Below, one piece after another: positions 6,566 through 12,385 of a stretch of DNA of 12,385 bases. The stretch's first letter is position 1. The number at the start of each line of letters is the position of its first letter. The notes beneath the pieces were generated by a model. That model worked only from the letters and a program-made list of their open reading frames with translations, was not told where the DNA came from and ran no database searches. The stretch comes from Verrucomicrobiota bacterium (lineage in GTDB: Bacteria > Verrucomicrobiota > Verrucomicrobiia > Chthoniobacterales > UBA10450): assembly GCA_003219225.1 (NCBI GenBank), contig QHPZ01000058.1:1-12385 (forward strand). The letters run 5' to 3'. Position numbers and translations under genes: made by a program.

Positions 6566-7501
6566 CTACACCTGATCCGAATGGGTGATCTCGACGAACA
6601 CGTCCTCAAGTGTCGCGCGTCTTAGGGAAAGCTCGCGCAGTGTCCAGCGGCGTGCAGCCGCCAGGCGAAAGATTTCCTCCCGCACGTCCAATCCCGATTC
6701 AACTCGTAGCGAGAAAATTTTCCAGTCGCCATTAACGTCCGTCGTTACATCGCGGACGCCGGCAATCTTCTTGATTTCCTCCGCGCCGTTATCGGTGCCG
6801 GTTTTCGCTTCAACCACAACGCCGCCGGCCTGGCGAATCTGGCCGAGCAGATTTTCCGGCGTGTCGCAGGCCTCGATCCGCCCCTTGTGAATGATGATAA
6901 CGCGGCTGCACGTCATCTCCACCTCGGGAAGGATGTGGGTCGAAAGCAAAATCGTGTGTTGTTTGCCGAGGTTTTTGATCAGTTCGCGCACCTGGCGGAT
7001 TTGGTTCGGGTCGAGGCCGATGGTCGGTTCGTCGAGAATGAGCAGGTCGGGCTCGTGCAGGAGAGCATCGGCCAGGCCGACACGTTGCCGGTATCCTTTG
7101 GAAAGCGCGCCGATCAATTTGTTCTCCACGTCTTTAAGCCCGCAAAGTTCCTTTACGTCACCGACACGCTCGACCACGCGGCGGTGCGGCACGTCTTTGA
7201 GCGCAGCGCGATAATCGAGATACTCCGTGACGCGCATGTCGCTGTAGAGCGGCACATTCTCCGGCATGTAACCGAGGTGCGCGCGCGCTTGCAGCGATTG
7301 CTCGAAGACATCGAACCCGGCGATGGAAGCGCGGCCGGAGGTCGCGGGCATGAACCCGGCGAGGATGCGCATGGTGGTGGTTTTGCCGGCGCCGTTCGGC
7401 CCAAGAAAACCCATGATCTCACCCTGGCCGACCTCGAAGTTCAGATCACGGATCGCGGTTTGGCCGGCGTAACGCTTTGTCAGATTTTCAACTTTTATCA
7501 T
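6566..7501 (-). CDS. GldA-like ABC transporter ATP-binding protein
   Basis: 311 residues. Cytoplasmic ATPase subunit energising the GldF/GldG-type exporter encoded just downstream. Walker A GPNGAGKTT (34-42), ABC signature LSKGYRQRVG (133-142), Walker B LLILDEPT (153-160) and the H-loop STH (His189) are all intact. GYMPENVPLY at the Q-loop position and EPTIGLDPNQI match the GldA/NatA/CcmA branch. A C-terminal domain (about 215-305) ending RATLEDVFVEITHSDQV is typical of drug/gliding-type exporters. It is the first gene of the exporter cluster. The HtrA gene lies 59 bp upstream on the same strand, so shared transcription is possible. No good Shine-Dalgarno precedes the ATG at 7501, but MIKVENLTKRY is the expected N-terminus. 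Confidence 0.92.
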   Translation of the reverse strand: MIKVENLTKRYAGQTAIRDLNFEVGQGEIMGFLGPNGAGKTTTMRILAGFMPATSGRASIAGFDVFEQSLQARAHLGYMPENVPLYSDMRVTEYLDYRAALKDVPHRRVVERVGDVKELCGLKDVENKLIGALSKGYRQRVGLADALLHEPDLLILDEPTIGLDPNQIRQVRELIKNLGKQHTILLSTHILPEVEMTCSRVIIIHKGRIEACDTPENLLGQIRQAGGVVVEAKTGTDNGAEEIKKIAGVRDVTTDVNGDWKIFSLRVESGLDVREEIFRLAAARRWTLRELSLRRATLEDVFVEITHSDQV

Positions 7502-7517
7502 CGCAAAATCATTGATC

Positions 7518-7545
7518 AGACAACCCCGGCCTAATCGCGTTGTCT
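7518..7545. terminator. Inverted repeat between HtrA-like gene and ABC ATPase gene
   Basis: Perfect 7-bp arms AGACAAC (7518-7524) and GTTGTCT (7539-7545) with a 14-nt loop, in the 59-bp gap after the HtrA stop. A T-run (7548-7553) follows only on the + strand, where no gene ends, while the minus strand has merely a modestly T-rich sequence after the stem. It may be a weak terminator or attenuator for the protease transcript, or an operator upstream of the exporter genes. Confidence 0.35.
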
Positions 7546-7560
7546 AATTTTTTCCGCTTG

Positions 7561-8757
7561 TCAACGGGCGGTGACGCTCACCGTCTCGGCGCGTTGACCT
7601 GAGCCGTCGGCGCGGATGACGCCGACGGTAAGATCGACGTTCCCCCCGCTCCGGACCGGCTTTAAGAGCCGATCGACCTGCTCAACCGAATTAACGTCGC
7701 GGTTGCCCACGCGGTAAAGAACAAGGCCGCGCTCAATGCCGACTTCATCCGCCGGACTATCAGGCTCGACGGCAGTGATGAGCGCGCCGCGACCCCGCGC
7801 GTATCCGAGTGCGCCGCTCAAATCATCGCTCAGATTCTGCAACTGCAGACCGAGCAGGCGCTCGGCGTTGGAGCCGGCTGTTTCCTCACCCCCTGGCGGG
7901 TTTTTCCCTCCGGGATGCTTCTCCGCGTAGGCCTTAAACTTATTGACGCTGTCGCGCACCACGTCGGCTGGAATGGCGAACCCGAGTCCCTGTGTGGGAA
8001 CACCCTGCGGCGTGAAAGCCATTTTCGCCGAGCTGATCCCGACGAGCCGGCCGGAAATATCGATCACCGGGCCGCCGCTGTTCCCCGGATTAATGGCCGC
8101 ATCTGTTTGCACAAGATTTTTGTAATCGACGTTGTCGACGCTGATGTCGCGTTTGGTCGCGCTGAGCACGCCACGACTGATCGAGCTGCCGTAACCGACC
8201 GCATTGCCGACCACGAGCACCGTCTCACCGAGCAGGTTGGGGGAAACATTCTCCAGACTGATGAATGGAAACGGCCCTGGCGCGTCAATTTTGATGAAGG
8301 CCAGATCGGTCTTGTCGTCGCCGGTGATGTAATGCGCGCTGTAGTTCTTCCCGTCGTCCGTTGTTACTTTGATTTTGAGATCGGCGGCGCGCTCGACCAC
8401 GTGCTGATTCGTCACGATGTGCCCCTCCGCATCGACGATAAACCCCGACCCGAGACTCTGGACAGTCTGGCGGATTTCGCGCGGACGCGCCCGATAGTAA
8501 CCAAAAAACTGCGCGTACAAATCTTCAAAAGGATCGCGCACCGTCCGTCGCACGACGCGCTCGGTGTTGATGTTCACCACTGCCGGCAAAACTTTCGCTA
8601 GCGCCAGCACCGTCGGCTCCGAGGCCGGGTCCGCTTGCGCGAAACAATATGTCGATGTTGCACAGGTCAGCAGCGCGATCGCGAGCAGGCGACGACCATG
8701 TCTGGGTAGCGCACGCGTCTCGCGTGCGCTCCGCCGATACATCCCTCCCCCGATCAT
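7561..8757 (-). CDS. HtrA/DegP-like secreted serine protease with PDZ domain
   Basis: 398 residues. Envelope quality-control protease, probably periplasmic. The N-terminus has basic residues followed by a hydrophobic stretch (LLAIALLTCATSTYCFAQA, about 24-42), consistent with a Sec signal peptide cut near residue 42. The trypsin-like domain carries the complete catalytic triad: His119 in TNQHVV, Asp151 in KTDLAFIKI, Ser227 in GNSGGP. A single PDZ domain occupies about 300-395 (GALITAVEPDSPADEVGIERG). One PDZ and short length resemble DegS or other short HtrA proteins rather than two-PDZ DegP, but a cleavable signal seems likelier than an anchor. The first 20 codons include a 23-bp palindrome encoding SARETRAL, so the true start and leader are uncertain; a G-rich purine tract abuts the second ATG (8742) too closely for an ideal ribosome binding site. 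Divergent from sucA. Confidence 0.92.
   Translation of the reverse strand: MIGGGMYRRSARETRALPRHGRRLLAIALLTCATSTYCFAQADPASEPTVLALAKVLPAVVNINTERVVRRTVRDPFEDLYAQFFGYYRARPREIRQTVQSLGSGFIVDAEGHIVTNQHVVERAADLKIKVTTDDGKNYSAHYITGDDKTDLAFIKIDAPGPFPFISLENVSPNLLGETVLVVGNAVGYGSSISRGVLSATKRDISVDNVDYKNLVQTDAAINPGNSGGPVIDISGRLVGISSAKMAFTPQGVPTQGLGFAIPADVVRDSVNKFKAYAEKHPGGKNPPGGEETAGSNAERLLGLQLQNLSDDLSGALGYARGRGALITAVEPDSPADEVGIERGLVLYRVGNRDVNSVEQVDRLLKPVRSGGNVDLTVGVIRADGSGQRAETVSVTAR
8708..8730. repeat. Perfect palindrome (10-bp arms) in the HtrA N-terminal coding region
   Basis: AGCGCACGCG (8708-8717) and CGCGTGCGCT (8721-8730) are exact reverse complements around a TCT loop. On the + strand it is preceded by GGGT, so the element reads GGGTAGC plus palindrome. 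It encodes residues 10-17 of the protease before the signal-peptide core. It resembles dispersed GTAGCGCACGCGTCTCGCGTGC hairpins that I recall from Verrucomicrobiota intergenic regions; the genome-wide copy number cannot be seen here. Confidence 0.7.
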
Positions 8758-8765
8758 GGAGCTGC

Positions 8766-8794
8766 AAGTAACGAGGCGGCATCTGCACTGTCAA
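8766..8794 (-). promoter_or_regulatory. Possible promoter for the HtrA-like gene
   Basis: On the minus strand a perfect TTGACA -35 box (8794-8789) is followed after 17 nt by TTACTT (8771-8766), a poor -10 match. Transcription would begin almost at the annotated ATG, which fits only if the mRNA is nearly leaderless or translation starts farther in. The 75-bp divergent gap must also hold the sucA promoter; TATGCT at 8802-8807 on + is a possible -10 without a clear -35. Low confidence. Confidence 0.25.
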
Positions 8795-8832
8795 CTAGCC
8801 GCTATGCTCATTAGGCGCAGATTGAATTTGCA

Positions 8833-9705
8833 ATGCGCACCTCAATCGCCGCTCGGGAAAATCTGGAGCTAATCGACGACAACTACCAGCGTTGGCAGGA
8901 AAACCCGCGCTCGGTCGACCCGAGTTGGTCCGCATTTTTTGAAGGGTTCGAGCTTGGCAACGTGCCGGAGAAAGACGGAGCGGTAGGAGCAGCGCGGGAG
9001 GGGCAGCTGCAAACACGCGTCGACGGTCCCAATCCGCTGGCCAAACAGCGCTCGGAAAACGAGCTGCTTTCCCTCCGCGAGCTCGGCTTCAGCGACAAGG
9101 ACCTCGATCTTCGCGTTTCATCGAAATTCTTCCTCGACAACGAGGAAATGCCGTTGCGCGAAATGATCGCGCGGCTGGAGAAAATTTATGCGAACTCGAT
9201 CGGCGCCGAGTTCATGCACATTCAAAACAGCCGCATCCGCAACTGGGTGCGGTATCGGCTCGAGTCGCGGCCGGACAAACATTCAACCGCGCCTCAGGTG
9301 CAGGTAGCGCTGCTCCGCGCGCTCATGGAAGCCGAATCCTTCGAATTGTTTCAGCACTCGCGCTACGTCGGCCAGAAACGCTTCTCCCTCCAGGGCGCGG
9401 AGTCGCTCATGGTGATCCTCGATACGATCCTGCACCGATGCCCCGGCGCCGGTGTGGAAGAAATTTGCATGGGCATGGCGCACCGTGGCCGGCTCAATGT
9501 GCTTGCGAATTTTCTGAAAAAATCCCTGCGCGTCATCTTCACCGAGTTCAGCGAGAACTACGTTCCCGAGCTCGTGGCTGGTGATGGCGACGTGAAATAT
9601 CCCCTCGGCTATCGGACGCGTGGAAGGAACAGCCCGGGCGCGGCAGCGGATCCGCGGCGACACCGAGCGGCGCAAAAAAGTTCTGCCGCTTCTGATCCAC
9701 GGTGA
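8833..9705 (+). CDS. sucA: 2-oxoglutarate dehydrogenase E1 component, N-terminal part (frameshifted)
   Basis: Start of the thiamine-diphosphate-dependent E1 subunit of the 2-oxoglutarate dehydrogenase complex (2-oxoglutarate decarboxylation in the TCA cycle). Genuine sequence runs to about residue 262 (9618); the last 28 codons are out of frame. Visible are the N-terminal E2-interacting segment (ENPRSVDPSWSAFF, 23-36), IGAEFMHIQ, KRFSLQGAESLMVILD and the active-site motif MAHRGRLNVL (His217). Two oddities beyond the frameshift: after residue 65 the conserved AYRxxGHxxA segment is absent (VDG joins directly to PNPLAKQ), and the conserved KYHxGY motif reads KYPLGY (Pro257). The ATG at 8833 gives a normal N-terminus, but no Shine-Dalgarno is evident. 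Without reading-frame repair or correction of the sequence, this fragment cannot be an active enzyme. Confidence 0.88.
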   Translation: MRTSIAARENLELIDDNYQRWQENPRSVDPSWSAFFEGFELGNVPEKDGAVGAAREGQLQTRVDGPNPLAKQRSENELLSLRELGFSDKDLDLRVSSKFFLDNEEMPLREMIARLEKIYANSIGAEFMHIQNSRIRNWVRYRLESRPDKHSTAPQVQVALLRALMEAESFELFQHSRYVGQKRFSLQGAESLMVILDTILHRCPGAGVEEICMGMAHRGRLNVLANFLKKSLRVIFTEFSENYVPELVAGDGDVKYPLGYRTRGRNSPGAAADPRRHRAAQKSSAASDPR

Positions 9706-11419
9706 CGCCGCGTTCGCGGGGCAGGGGATCGTCGCGGAGACATTGAACATGTCGCAGCTCGATGGCTACGGCACCGGCGGCACCGTTCACGTGATCGTCA
9801 ATAATCAGATCGGTTTCACGACGCTTCCGAAAGACGCGCGCTCGTCCATGTACGCGAGCGACGTGGCCAAGATGATTGAAGCGCCGGTTTTCCACGTAAA
9901 CGGCGATGATCCGCTTGCCGTATTCTTCACCAGCCAGCTCGCGCTCGAGTTTCGGCAGGAGTTTGGCCGCGACGTCGTGATCGACATCTATTGCTACCGC
10001 CGCTACGGCCACAACGAAGGCGACGAGCCGGCGTTCACTCAGCCCGATCTCTACGCCAAGATCGAGAAGCGCCCCTCCGTCACGCAGCTCTACAAGCGCG
10101 AGCTGCTCGAAGCCGGAACACTGAGCGACGATGACGCGGCTTCGCTCGAAACCGAGTTCGACCTGCGCCTCGAGATGGCGCTCGACAGCGTGAAAGCGCT
10201 CGAAAAAGAAAGGCCCGGCAAACAAGCGAAGTTCAAAGAATCCACCGCGGTTTTCCAGCCACGCTACAGCGACGAATCGGAGCCGACCGCGATGAGCGAG
10301 CAAACCCTCCAGCAAATTGTCGACGGCCTGACGCGCGTTCCGGAAGGCTTCAATCTGCAGCCGAAGATCAAACGCATCATTCTCGAACATCAGCGCAAGA
10401 TTTTTGAAGCCGGCGGTCCCTTTGAATGGCATTATGCCGAAGCGCTCGCTTTCGGCTCACTGCTGCTCGAAGGAACTCCGGTGCGATTGTCGGGTCAGGA
10501 CAGCTACTCCGTTCTTTACGATGCAAAAACGGGCGAGCCTTACGTTCCGCTCAAACATCTCGCCCAAAATCAGGCGCCGATTTGCGTTTACAACAGTCTG
10601 CTTTCCGAAGCAGCCGTGCTTGGGTTCGATTATGGCTACTCACTCGATTATCCCGACATGCTGTGCCTGTGGGAAGCGCAGTTCGGCGACTTCGCCAATT
10701 GCGCCCAGACGATCATCGATCAGTTCATTGTTTCGGCGGAATCAAAATGGCAGCGGCCAAGCGGGATCGTTTTGCTTTTGCCGCATGGTTATGAAGGCCA
10801 GGGACCGGAACATTCGAGCGCGCGACTCGAGCGATTCCTGCAGGCCTGCGCCGAGGAAAACATCCAGGTCTGCAACCTGACGACGGCCGCGCAATATTTT
10901 CACGTCCTACGCCGCCAGATGAAACGCAACTTCATCAAGCCGCTCATCATCATGACGCCCAAAAGTTTGTTGCGCGCGAAACACGCCTCATCCATGGCCG
11001 ACGAATTCATCCATGGCCGCTTTCAGGAAATTCTCGGCTCGCCCGAAGTTGGACCCGTGACCAAGATCAAGCGCGCCATTTTTTGCTCGGGCAAAGTTTA
11101 TTACGACCTGCTCAATTACCGGAGCGATCGCAAGATCGACAATGCGGCGATTGTCCGGATCGAGCAGCTCTATCCATTATCGGAAAAGAAGCTGCGCGAA
11201 ATGCTGAAGCCATTTCCGAAAGGCGCCAAGTTCATCTGGTGCCAGGAAGAACCGCAAAACATGGGCGCGTGGACATTCATCGAGCCGCGCTTGCGCACGA
11301 TGTTTTGCCGCGAGATCAGCTACGCCGGCCGCAGCGCCAGCGCCAGCCCGGCCGTCGGATCGCTCGCCCGCCACAAACGCGAGCAAGCTGCGCTCGTCGC
11401 AGACGCCTTTTCCATCTAA
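9620..11419 (+). CDS. sucA: 2-oxoglutarate dehydrogenase E1 component, C-terminal part (downstream of frameshift)
   Basis: 599 codons continuing sucA in another frame from VEGTARARQR. The nominal GTG at 9620 is not a real start; it is codon V of the conserved VVEGxARARQR. The fragment carries the TPP/Mg region HGDAAFAGQG ... NNQIGFTT (27-68), CYRRYGHNEGDEP (about 125-137), the pyrimidine-binding domain with EWHYAEALAFGSLLLEG and VRLSGQDS (288-295), WEAQFGDFAN (about 351-360), GYEGQGPEHSSARLERF (about 390-406), and the C-terminal domain with CSGKVYYDLL, RIEQLYP, CQEEPQNMGAW and YAGRSASASPAVG. Together the two parts give about 861 residues, roughly 27 short of what an intact version would have. 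The conserved RGTFxxRH is missing after VRLSGQDS (joins directly to YSVLYD). sucB follows 47 bp downstream, as expected. Confidence 0.9.
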   Translation: MEGTARARQRIRGDTERRKKVLPLLIHGDAAFAGQGIVAETLNMSQLDGYGTGGTVHVIVNNQIGFTTLPKDARSSMYASDVAKMIEAPVFHVNGDDPLAVFFTSQLALEFRQEFGRDVVIDIYCYRRYGHNEGDEPAFTQPDLYAKIEKRPSVTQLYKRELLEAGTLSDDDAASLETEFDLRLEMALDSVKALEKERPGKQAKFKESTAVFQPRYSDESEPTAMSEQTLQQIVDGLTRVPEGFNLQPKIKRIILEHQRKIFEAGGPFEWHYAEALAFGSLLLEGTPVRLSGQDSYSVLYDAKTGEPYVPLKHLAQNQAPICVYNSLLSEAAVLGFDYGYSLDYPDMLCLWEAQFGDFANCAQTIIDQFIVSAESKWQRPSGIVLLLPHGYEGQGPEHSSARLERFLQACAEENIQVCNLTTAAQYFHVLRRQMKRNFIKPLIIMTPKSLLRAKHASSMADEFIHGRFQEILGSPEVGPVTKIKRAIFCSGKVYYDLLNYRSDRKIDNAAIVRIEQLYPLSEKKLREMLKPFPKGAKFIWCQEEPQNMGAWTFIEPRLRTMFCREISYAGRSASASPAVGSLARHKREQAALVADAFSI

Positions 11420-11430
11420 CGGCTGGCGAT

Positions 11431-11459
11431 ACATAGGAGACGTCGTATACATCGTATAG
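11431..11459. repeat. Short degenerate repeat words between sucA and sucB
   Basis: The 47-bp sucA-sucB spacer contains two adjacent 9-bp words, GTCGTATAC (11442-11450) and ATCGTATAG (11451-11459), preceded by the similar ACATAGGAGAC. AGGAGA at 11435-11440 resembles a Shine-Dalgarno core but lies about 26 nt before the sucB ATG, too far for normal use. Similar GTCGTATAC-type tracts seem familiar from Verrucomicrobiota intergenic DNA. Confidence 0.35.
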
Positions 11460-11466
11460 AGCGCCT

Positions 11467-12385
11467 ATGCCGATCGAAGTAAAAATCCCCGCGGTCGGCG
11501 AATCCATATCCAGCGGCGTCGTTTCCGTCTGGCACAAAAAATCCGGCGATTTCGTCAATGCTGGCGAGCCGCTCTTCACGCTCGAGACCGACAAAGTTTC
11601 TACTGAGATTACGGCCGAAAAAGCTGGCGTGCTCGACGCGCTCGTTCCCGAAGGTCAGGAGGTGAAAATCGGTGAAGTGGTCGCCACCATCGACGACTCG
11701 CAAGAAGCGCCGGCCGTCGAACAGAAAGCCAAGCCAGAAGAAAAGAAGGCACCCGAAGCGGAAAAAAAAGCCGCTGTAGCCGCGGTCGCCGACCGCGGGC
11801 CGGCATCAACACTGCCAGCGGCAGTACCGCTCTCGCCTGCAGTTCGGCGCATTGTTGAAGAAGAACACCTCGAGCCGGAGAAGATTGCAGGCACCGGCAA
11901 AGATGGCCGTCTGACGAAAGGCGACGTGCTCGCGGTCGCCGAAAAGAAACCCGCAGGGGAAGCTGTTAGCTTACCGCCTCGCGCGGCCGAAGATCGCCAA
12001 TCAGCCGACGGTCGCGTGGCACGCAAACGCATGTCGCCATTGCGACGAAAAATCGCCGCGCAACTGGTGATGTCGCACCAAACGACGGCGACTCTGACGA
12101 CCTTCAACGAATGCGACATGAGCGCGGTGCAGGAGTTGCGCAGCAAGTCGCAGGAGGAATTCACGAAGAAGCACGGGGTCAAGCTCGGCCTCATGTCCTT
12201 CTTCATCAAAGCAGCGGTCGAAGCGCTCAAAGCCGTCCCCGTGGTCAACGGCCGGATCGAGGAGGAAGATTTCATCCAAAACAATTTCTACGACATCGGT
12301 GTGGCCGTCGGGACCGAGCGCGGTCTCATCGTCCCGGTGATTCGCGACGCCGACAAAAAGAGTTTCGCCGAGCTGGAGCGCGAGA
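11467..12385 (+). CDS. sucB: 2-oxoglutarate dehydrogenase E2 (dihydrolipoamide succinyltransferase), 5' part
   Basis: 306 codons, open to the window edge; the C-terminus with the catalytic His/Asp motif lies outside. E2 core of the 2-oxoglutarate dehydrogenase complex, transferring succinyl groups from lipoamide to CoA. Domains: N-terminal lipoyl domain (1-77) with the lipoylated lysine expected at Lys43 in ETDKVSTEI; a charged Ala/Glu/Lys linker (78-118); peripheral subunit-binding domain (about 121-156, LSPAVRRIVEEEHLEP ... GKDGRLTKGDVL); and the start of the acyltransferase domain (from about 186, KRMSPLRRKIAAQL, later TLTTFNECDMS, which favours the succinyl- over the acetyltransferase). 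The linker includes a 19-bp palindrome encoding residues 105-111. It sits 47 bp after sucA on the same strand, so co-transcription is likely. The ATG at 11467 gives the canonical MPIEVKIPAVGES start. Confidence 0.94.
   Translation, partial: MPIEVKIPAVGESISSGVVSVWHKKSGDFVNAGEPLFTLETDKVSTEITAEKAGVLDALVPEGQEVKIGEVVATIDDSQEAPAVEQKAKPEEKKAPEAEKKAAVAAVADRGPASTLPAAVPLSPAVRRIVEEEHLEPEKIAGTGKDGRLTKGDVLAVAEKKPAGEAVSLPPRAAEDRQSADGRVARKRMSPLRRKIAAQLVMSHQTTATLTTFNECDMSAVQELRSKSQEEFTKKHGVKLGLMSFFIKAAVEALKAVPVVNGRIEEEDFIQNNFYDIGVAVGTERGLIVPVIRDADKKSFAELERE
11780..11798. repeat. Perfect palindrome (9-bp arms) inside the SucB linker coding region
   Basis: CCGCGGTCG (11780-11788) and CGACCGCGG (11790-11798) are exact reverse complements around a single C. 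On the + strand it is preceded by CTGTAG, so the element reads TGTAGC plus palindrome, the same GTAGC lead as the palindrome in the HtrA gene. It encodes AAVADRG in the flexible linker between lipoyl and subunit-binding domains. I recall TGTAGCCGCGGTCGCCGACC-type hairpins as dispersed intergenic elements in related genomes. Confidence 0.7.

Noticed and set aside
8742..8757. GGGGGAGGG as a Shine-Dalgarno for the second ATG of the HtrA gene
   Set aside because: The purine tract directly abuts that ATG, leaving no usual 5-9 nt spacing; kept only as a start-site uncertainty.
2728..9705. Programmed ribosomal frameshifting as the cause of the two broken frames
   Set aside because: A one-base frameshift would not restore the roughly 26-30 missing conserved residues, and no slippery heptamer was seen at either junction.
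9548..10432. 294-codon minus-strand open frame within sucA
   Set aside because: The + strand carries unmistakable E1 sequence; the frame is antisense shadow.

Overview
The window is about 12.4 kb of GC-rich, densely coding bacterial chromosome. The gene content suggests a soil-type Verrucomicrobiota member (Spartobacteria/Chthoniobacterales-like), but this is inferred from protein flavour and intergenic repeat style and is not proven. No rRNA, tRNA, CRISPR, phage or transposase gene is visible. Most starts lack a well-placed Shine-Dalgarno sequence.

Layout. Positions 2-1126 (+) hold the 3' end of a large sortilin/VPS10-type beta-propeller protein. A small, very basic protein with a duplicated ARWA motif converges on it (1184-1546, -), with a hairpin between them. 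A menaquinone/ubiquinone C-methyltransferase (ubiE/menG, about 1634-2332, +) follows. Next comes a minus-strand block transcribed from about 8757 down to 2301: an HtrA-like secreted serine protease, then a GldA-GldF-GldG-type ABC exporter (ATPase, permease, auxiliary membrane protein) and a membrane-anchored multi-domain DUF4340 protein. The last four genes look like one operon. Divergently, from 8833 (+), lie sucA (2-oxoglutarate dehydrogenase E1) and sucB (E2, cut by the window end), the TCA-cycle 2-oxoglutarate dehydrogenase pair.

The most unusual signal is that two genes are broken by missing internal segments rather than by stop mutations. The DUF4340 gene (near 2766) and sucA (near 9619) each lose roughly 75-90 nt. 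In both cases the loss is congruent to 2 modulo 3, so the reading frame shifts. sucA also appears to lack two further conserved segments in frame (near 9028 and 10504), and a conserved His is Pro just before its frameshift. This may be real gene decay or an assembly artefact (collapsed gaps). The sequence alone cannot decide.

The second theme is small palindromic repeats. A 114-bp inverted-repeat element sits between the ABC ATPase and permease genes. Two short perfect palindromes, each preceded by GTAGC on the + strand, lie inside coding sequence: one in the N-terminus of the HtrA protease and one in the interdomain linker of SucB. They look like dispersed elements tolerated in structurally permissive protein positions.
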